Origin: Anaerolineae bacterium
GTDB lineage: Bacteria; Chloroflexota; Anaerolineae; Aggregatilineales; Phototrophicaceae
Reading direction: 5' to 3'
Length of the DNA stretch: 64,000 nt
Assembly: GCA_019912965.1 (NCBI GenBank)
Contig: JAIOHM010000143.1
Coordinates: forward strand, 16,975-80,974
Below are positions 59,486 through 64,000 of the stretch, piece after piece. The first letter of the stretch is position 1; each line of letters begins with the position of its first letter. A program made the position numbers and the translations under genes. Below the pieces are notes generated by a model. The model was not told the DNA's origin and did not search any database. It saw nothing but the letters and a program-made list of their open reading frames with translations.

Positions 59486-60940
59486 TCAATGTCGTTCAGC
59501 GGTCATCAACTCGCCCGCCGTTTCTGCTTGCCGATCTACATATCCCGCCGCGAAGGTCATAAAGCGGTACACATCCGCGAAGTTGGAAGCCACACCCAGC
59601 GAAATCCGTACTGCACCGGTTGCCCGTCCGTCCATCACCATCAAAAACTGCTCAAAGGTCATGCGTTCTTCATTCCGAAAGCACTCGCGCATATCCGCTT
59701 CGCTCAGGTTGTTCATGATTTCGCCTGCACCCGGATTACAAAAACACCCCGTTCGCAGTGAAATGTTATGCAGGTTCGCCTCGGCCTCCACCTCTCGGAA
59801 ATTGAAATACTGCCCATTCGGATCGAACAGGTTGATCGTCACCGTCCCACCGCGCATCTCGGTTTCAACTGGCCCATACAGCCGGATCAATGGCTTTCCA
59901 TTGCTGTGGCGCAGGCTCATCAACTGCTCAATCATCCATCCAGTCAGGCACATTACCCGTTCGTGAATAGTTTCAATACCTGTAGCCTCAATGTGCTTCA
60001 GACCGATTTCCACTGCTGGAATATTCAGATAGTTGATCGTCCCGTCCTCAAAGCCTGCCTCGCCCTCCGCCAGATAGTAACCGTCGCCCTGCACCGAAGC
60101 CATCGTGATCGTCCCGCCTGCGAACCAGGGACGTCGCAGTTTAGCCAGCGCCGTTTTCCGCGCGATCAGGCAGCCGATTCCGGTGGGGAAGCCGCAGATT
60201 TTATAAAACGACAGATCGATGAAATCCGGCTTCCAGCGGCTCAGATCAACCCGGTTGGTCGGTGCGAATGCCGCGAAATCCACCAGCACATCCCAGCCTT
60301 TAGCATGGGCTTCATCGATCCATTCCAGCGAATGCTGCACACCGGAAAAGTTCGACTGTGCGGGGTAGGCGAACAGCGTTTTTTGCCCCGATTTGGTTTC
60401 GTTTAGCAGCACCCGCAGCCGTGCCTCATCAATTCGTAAATCCGGCGGCACAACCGGAACATAAATGGCCTCTGCTCCCTTCGCCCGCGCGAATTCCCGA
60501 ATCCCGTTGACCGAGTTGTGATTATCAAACGTCAAAATGTAGCGGTCGCCCGCCTCAAACGGATACGACTCGCCCACCAGTTTGAGCGCTGCACTGGCGT
60601 TGTGCGTGAAGATGCACACATATTCATCCGGCGAGGCGTTGAAATATTCCAGCACATAACGCCGCGCATGTTCATCCAACTGGGTTGCGGCCATCGAGGT
60701 TGGGTTGCTTGAATGTGGATTGCCAAACACGCCCCGCCGCAGAATGTCCATATGCGCGGTAAGCTGGCTGTCTGCGTAGAGACTACCACCTGTGTAATCC
60801 AGGTAAACCTGCCCCTGTTCATCTAATCGGTGGTACTGTGTCGCGCGCAGATCGTCCAGTGCCAGCGTATTTTGGTAAGCCGGATAAGCCTTCAAAAAAG
60901 TCTGATAAGCCTGATCCATCTGGTCGGGTTGATAAATCAT
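59486..60940 (-). CDS. PLP-dependent class V aminotransferase, MoCo-sulfurase-like
   Basis: A 484-residue enzyme of the cysteine desulfurase fold. It matches the N-terminal part of molybdenum cofactor sulfurases: YLDYTGGSLYADSQL, GNPHSSNPTS, DFAAFAPTNRVDL, and SFYKICGFPTGIG with the PLP lysine (K247). SLRTGCFCNPGAGE holds the cysteine expected to carry persulfide. The C-terminal MOSC domain of full MoCo sulfurases is absent. It starts 13 bases after the PIG-L/cNMP gene with GGAG upstream, so both share a transcript. The sulfur acceptor is unknown. Confidence 0.83.
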   Translation of the reverse strand: MIYQPDQMDQAYQTFLKAYPAYQNTLALDDLRATQYHRLDEQGQVYLDYTGGSLYADSQLTAHMDILRRGVFGNPHSSNPTSMAATQLDEHARRYVLEYFNASPDEYVCIFTHNASAALKLVGESYPFEAGDRYILTFDNHNSVNGIREFARAKGAEAIYVPVVPPDLRIDEARLRVLLNETKSGQKTLFAYPAQSNFSGVQHSLEWIDEAHAKGWDVLVDFAAFAPTNRVDLSRWKPDFIDLSFYKICGFPTGIGCLIARKTALAKLRRPWFAGGTITMASVQGDGYYLAEGEAGFEDGTINYLNIPAVEIGLKHIEATGIETIHERVMCLTGWMIEQLMSLRHSNGKPLIRLYGPVETEMRGGTVTINLFDPNGQYFNFREVEAEANLHNISLRTGCFCNPGAGEIMNNLSEADMRECFRNEERMTFEQFLMVMDGRATGAVRISLGVASNFADVYRFMTFAAGYVDRQAETAGELMTAERH

Positions 60941-60953
60941 ATTCTCGCTCCGT

Positions 60954-62114
60954 TTAAATCAAATCAGTTTCGAAGGTGGTGGGGGGATGCACGCGGATGA
61001 AATATTCCCGTCCGAATAATTCGATCAGCATCGATTCTGGGAACATGTCGGGGTCAATAGGGTATTGAGTGCGGTGTGCGGCTACCGCGCGAATTTTCTG
61101 TCGAATGTAAGGCGAGACATCAATGCAGGCGGTAACACCCTGAAACGTCGGATCATCCTCACGGATTTGCAGATCGGTCAATGCCGCATCTGCGCCTCGT
61201 CCGGCAAAAGTAGTCGGCGCACCCGGCGAAAAAATCATACAGGTGACCACCGTCCGCGCGATGACATGCGCCATACGTGGTTTATGCTCGACCAGCGCCA
61301 TTTCCCCAAAGAAATCCCCGGCGGAAAGCTGCGAAAGTTGACTTAAGGTTCCGTCTGCTGCCTCTTGTACCACATCCGCTTCGCCAGAGATGATGATATA
61401 CAGGCTGGTGCCGATTTCACCTTGCTCAACGATGCAAAATCCCGGCGGATACCAGCGGGTGGTGACGAAATCGTTGGCATAACGCAGCATCAGCGATTCT
61501 TCCGCGAATATCGATAACCCCTGAATAAAACTGAGCGAACCACGATACAGATGCCGCTGCCCGGCCAGCCACTTGACCAACTGGTCGAGCATCAACGAAC
61601 GGCGGTTAGGAAAGTAGCTGTGATACAAACGGGCTGCATTATGTGGTCGCAGCCCGTCGGTAAGATGTTCTGGATAGTGATTAGGGTCATGACAGATCAT
61701 ACATGCGCTGGTTGTAGCGTGGCTGATGGCAATGTGGTCAGGATGGCCGTAAGCGCCAGTGGGGTCGAAGGTAATCACTATATCAGGGCGAAAACTGCGA
61801 ATCGCCCGCACTACATCACCGATCAACTGTACCGGATCGGCTTCTTGCAGCCTGCCATCCATGTAATCCCAGCAAATCGAGTGGTGAACGCCCAGACATT
61901 CGCAGGCACGCTGAAGTTCCTGTTCACGCGCCGCGCCCAACGTGCGCCGGGTAGCGGCCTGCACGTCCTGAATCTGTCCGGCTTGTCCACGCGTGGCCGA
62001 AATCACCATGATTTCAGCCCCCTGAGCCGCATATTTTGCCAGCGTTCCCCCCGAACAGAAGGTCTCATCATCCGGGTGGGCATAAACACATAAAATGAGA
62101 GGTTGAGTATTCAT
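60954..62114 (-). CDS. PIG-L deacetylase with inserted cyclic-nucleotide-binding domain
   Basis: A 386-residue fusion. Residues 1-175 are PIG-L/MshB-like: VYAHPDDETFCSGGTLAKYA and TFDPTGAYGHPDHIAISHAT, giving zinc ligands. Residues 190-310 are a cNMP-binding domain (Crp type): YPPGFCIVEQGEIGTSLYII, GEADVVQEAADGTL, GDFFGEMALVEHKPRMAHV. The phosphate-cassette motif is FGEMALVEHKPRMAHV, with Arg kept. Residues 315-386 return to a PIG-L-like end, including AVAAHRTQYPIDP. So the cNMP domain sits inside the deacetylase and could gate it by cAMP or cGMP. Family knowledge suggests a sugar deacetylation, for example in thiol or glycan synthesis; the substrate is unknown. Confidence 0.8.
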   Translation of the reverse strand: MNTQPLILCVYAHPDDETFCSGGTLAKYAAQGAEIMVISATRGQAGQIQDVQAATRRTLGAAREQELQRACECLGVHHSICWDYMDGRLQEADPVQLIGDVVRAIRSFRPDIVITFDPTGAYGHPDHIAISHATTSACMICHDPNHYPEHLTDGLRPHNAARLYHSYFPNRRSLMLDQLVKWLAGQRHLYRGSLSFIQGLSIFAEESLMLRYANDFVTTRWYPPGFCIVEQGEIGTSLYIIISGEADVVQEAADGTLSQLSQLSAGDFFGEMALVEHKPRMAHVIARTVVTCMIFSPGAPTTFAGRGADAALTDLQIREDDPTFQGVTACIDVSPYIRQKIRAVAAHRTQYPIDPDMFPESMLIELFGREYFIRVHPPTTFETDLI

Positions 62115-62302
62115 CCGAAACTTTTGCGCCGCAGAATGGTTTTATCCTTTAATGATACACACAAAATCAGTTTGTGGTTGTAACTGCCCAGTGTGAGATA
62201 TTGGACGTTTGCGCGCTCTTGTGCAAATTATCTGGTATCATACACGGCGTCTGAAATCTAAAATCAATCAATCCATGCCCTACCGCAAGGAGATAATGCT
62301 TA

Positions 62303-63361
62303 ATGGAATCCGTTTCAAACCCACTGCCAGCGCGCGTATCTGATGAGTGGAAGAAGGTTGTACAACCTTACCAACACGCCGATTTACGCCGCAGTTTGTT
62401 GCAGGCGCTCACCAGCATCGCCCCGTATTTCATCCTGTGGTATCTGATGTACCGCAGTTTGGAAGTTTCTTACTGGCTGACTCTGGCGCTGGCGCCGCTG
62501 GCTGCTGGTTTTGCCATGCGTATGTTCATCATCTTCCATGACGCCGGACACGGCTCATTTTTCAAATCCAAGCGTGCCAATGATTTCATCGGCACGTTTA
62601 CTGGCTTCCTGCTATTCACGCCTTACTACGCCTGGCGTCACAGCCATGCCGTCCACCACGCCAGCGCGGGCGACCTTGATCGACGCGGTACGGGCGACAT
62701 CTGGACGCTGACGGTTGAGGAATACAACACGATGCCGTTCTGGAAGCGCATGGCTTATCGCCTTTACCGGAATCCATTTTTCATTTTCGTCATTGGGCCG
62801 ACTGTCGATTTCGTGATTTTGCAGCGGTTTGTCTCGATGAACGCCGCCGTCACTGACCGCGAACGCCGCAGTGTGCATGTTACTAATCTGGCGCTGCTGG
62901 TCATTATTGTTGCGCTGTCGCTGACTATCGGCCTGAAAGAATATATTCTGGTGCAACTGCCGATTATCGCCATCGCTTCATCGATTGGGGTGTGGCTGTT
63001 TTATGTGCAGCACCAGTATGAAAACGTCTACTGGGAACGGCACGAACAGTGGGACTTCGCCACCGCCGCGCTGCACGGCAGCTCATTCTATAAGCTGCCG
63101 CGCATTTTGCAGTGGTTCAGCGGGAACATCGGCTTCCACCACATTCACCACCTCAGCCCGCGCATCCCGAATTATGAGCTGGAACGCTGCCACTACGAGA
63201 ACGAGTTTTTCCAGCAGGTCGAGGTGATGACGCTGCGTTCGAGCCTGAAGTCGCTGCGCGTCCGCCTGTGGGATGAAGACCGTCATAAGCTGATTGGTTA
63301 TCATCATGTGCCGGAGGAAGTGGCGGAACAGTTGGAATTGGACGAAGCGACGGCGAGCTAG
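62303..63361 (+). CDS. Membrane fatty acid desaturase
   Basis: A 352-residue membrane desaturase. The three His boxes that hold the di-iron site are HDAGH (79-83), HSHAVHH (113-119) and HHIHH near 278. Four to six membrane helices lie between. It is an acyl-lipid desaturase of the omega-3/delta-12 type by box pattern. AAGGAG precedes the ATG nine bases away. A strong terminator follows at 63434-63467. It may set membrane fluidity. Confidence 0.85.
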   Translation: MESVSNPLPARVSDEWKKVVQPYQHADLRRSLLQALTSIAPYFILWYLMYRSLEVSYWLTLALAPLAAGFAMRMFIIFHDAGHGSFFKSKRANDFIGTFTGFLLFTPYYAWRHSHAVHHASAGDLDRRGTGDIWTLTVEEYNTMPFWKRMAYRLYRNPFFIFVIGPTVDFVILQRFVSMNAAVTDRERRSVHVTNLALLVIIVALSLTIGLKEYILVQLPIIAIASSIGVWLFYVQHQYENVYWERHEQWDFATAALHGSSFYKLPRILQWFSGNIGFHHIHHLSPRIPNYELERCHYENEFFQQVEVMTLRSSLKSLRVRLWDEDRHKLIGYHHVPEEVAEQLELDEATAS

Positions 63362-63372
63362 GGTGTAGTTCA

Positions 63373-63411
63373 CCCTCATCCCCTAGCCCCTTCTCCCTCA
63401 TGGAGAAGGGG
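63373..63411 (-). repeat. Dispersed CCCCTC/GAGGGG repeat
   Basis: Reads CCCTCATCCCCTAGCCCC then a hairpin TTCTCC-ctcat-GGAGAA and GGGG. It is the minus orientation of the repeat at 53793-53826, 12 bases after the desaturase stop. Confidence 0.7.
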
Positions 63412-63433
63412 AATCAATACAATGGAATTTTGA

Positions 63434-63467
63434 AACCCCTTGCTGATGTTTTAGCGAGGGGTTTTTG
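63434..63467 (+). terminator. Intrinsic terminator of desaturase gene
   Basis: AACCCCTTGCT pairs with AGCGAGGGGTT (one wobble) around an 8-base loop, then TTTTTG. A strong rho-independent signal. Confidence 0.85.
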
Positions 63468-63605
63468 TTATTGGCGGCGGCGGCGGCGATGGCGGAAGTG
63501 GGTTTGGCCGCCAATCAGCCTTTAGCCATCAGCTTTCAGCCATCAGTCAATACAGCAGACTGCGTTTGCACAAATTGCATCCTTTGTGGTGATTTTATGT
63601 CACAG

Positions 63606-63746
63606 ATGTCGTCAATGTCGTCAATGTCACACAGTGGTTTTTTGTCATTTGCGACTCTTGAGGGCGTCGCTAGTCCGGAAAAATACGGATAACCCAGCGG
63701 GATAGTGGCTTTTGTCGTCGGTGTCGTCGGTGTCGTCGTCGGTGTC
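63606..63746 (+). repeat. GTCGTC-rich short tandem repeats
   Basis: Two copies and part of a third of ATGTCGTCA at 63606-63629, and GTCGTCGGT-type repeats at 63714-63746. Related sequence in the opposite direction is seen at about 59390-59460. The region 63468-63900 has no gene that I can support; open frames here are low complexity. Confidence 0.5.
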
Positions 63747-63817
63747 AGAACGGGTTTGTCGGACACAAGTATTGCGGCGATTGGGGATTGGGCTTCCGCT
63801 GCAATACTTGCTGAGTG

Positions 63818-63853
63818 CCCTCACCCCCAGCCCCTCTCCCCAAGGAGAGGGGA
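63818..63853 (-). repeat. Dispersed CCCCTC/GAGGGG repeat
   Basis: CCCTCACCCCCAGCCCC then CTCTCC-ccaa-GGAGAG and GGGAG. Minus orientation relative to 53793-53826. Confidence 0.7.
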
Positions 63854-63924
63854 GCAAGAATTACCCCATCAATTCAATTACAGGGTAATGGTCAGAAGGT
63901 ACGTGATGAGCGCATCCGAAGATT

Positions 63925-64000
63925 ATGCTCGATGATGAACCAGTGGGTGACGAGGGAATGATAGGTATCCTGCTTCGAGAAGGACAAACTCTTGCGGGTA
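63925..64000 (+). CDS. Partial gene at right edge, possibly a Ser/Thr protein kinase
   Basis: An ATG at 63925 opens a frame that runs off the window: MLDDEPVGDEGMIGILL then REGQTLAG. Only 25 codons are visible. The ending GQTLAG resembles the usual lead-in GxTLAGRY of bacterial Ser/Thr kinases, just ahead of the ATP loop; this is a guess from a short stretch. No good ribosome site is seen. Confidence 0.3.
   Translation, partial: MLDDEPVGDEGMIGILLREGQTLAG

Noticed and set aside
59322..59966. 214-codon plus-strand frame after the HTH fragment, as a transposase second half
   Set aside because: It mostly reads the complement of the PLP enzyme gene and has no DDE or other catalytic pattern.
1..64000. 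CRISPR array, prophage, integron or plasmid origin
   Set aside because: No spaced direct repeats of 24-40 bases, no phage structural or integrase genes, no replication genes; the tandem repeats found are 7-9 bases.

Overview
The window looks like a chromosomal segment of a Chloroflexota bacterium, probably near the Anaerolineae; this is inferred from gene content, not from a marker gene. The pointers are Thr/Pro-rich lipoproteins with DUF4397 domains, SH3b and TPR secreted proteins, TTG and GTG starts beside good Shine-Dalgarno sites, and many stand-alone sensor proteins. No phage, plasmid, CRISPR array, rRNA or tRNA gene was seen.

Layout. 1-5.1 kb: a Kelch-repeat gene end, a 2H phosphoesterase-like protein, an F420/PPOX-type flavoprotein, a 936-residue TIR-NACHT-HEAT protein that looks like a bacterial NLR defence gene, and a YbjQ-family protein. 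5.1-6.7 kb: a RIO kinase with a long leader that carries a strong promoter and a tiny ORF. 6.7-12.6 kb: a complete Mrp-type Na+/H+ antiporter operon with A and B fused, then C, D, E, F and G. 12.6-19 kb: a TPR/SH3 secreted protein, a LysE exporter behind a structured leader, an FHA protein, a glycine-rich repeat protein, and an ECF sigma factor coupled to a membrane protein with a glycosidase-like outer domain. 19-26.9 kb: an envelope glycan block on the minus strand (heptose kinase, an ANT(6)-like nucleotidyltransferase, sedoheptulose-7-phosphate isomerase, heptose phosphatase, hexapeptide acyltransferase, GT2 glycosyltransferase, B12 radical SAM enzyme). 27-32 kb: LysM and DUF4397 surface proteins. 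31.9-39.7 kb: VOC protein, ABC-F ATPase and five GNAT acetyltransferase genes with two gene relics among them.

39.7-46.2 kb: a candidate structured RNA with its own promoter and terminator, a phosphodiesterase, two small paralogous STAS-like proteins and a 1408-residue YfhO/flippase fusion. 46.3-53.8 kb: endonuclease III, three histidine-kinase-type proteins (the last without a phospho-acceptor histidine) around a PIG-L deacetylase, then greA behind an attenuator and lysS. 53.8-64 kb: two tandem WD-like secreted paralogs, a VapBC-type toxin-antitoxin pair, an orphan HTH fragment, a MoCo-sulfurase-like PLP enzyme in an operon with a PIG-L protein carrying an inserted cyclic-nucleotide domain, a fatty acid desaturase, and repeat-rich non-coding sequence.

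Most genes are housekeeping, envelope or signalling functions. The most unusual items are the structured RNA at 39.8-40.0 kb, the lysE leader, the sigma factor/pseudo-glycosidase pair, the PIG-L/cNMP fusion and the YfhO/flippase fusion with a dispersed repeat inserted in frame. All identifications come from reading motifs by eye; no database search was run.
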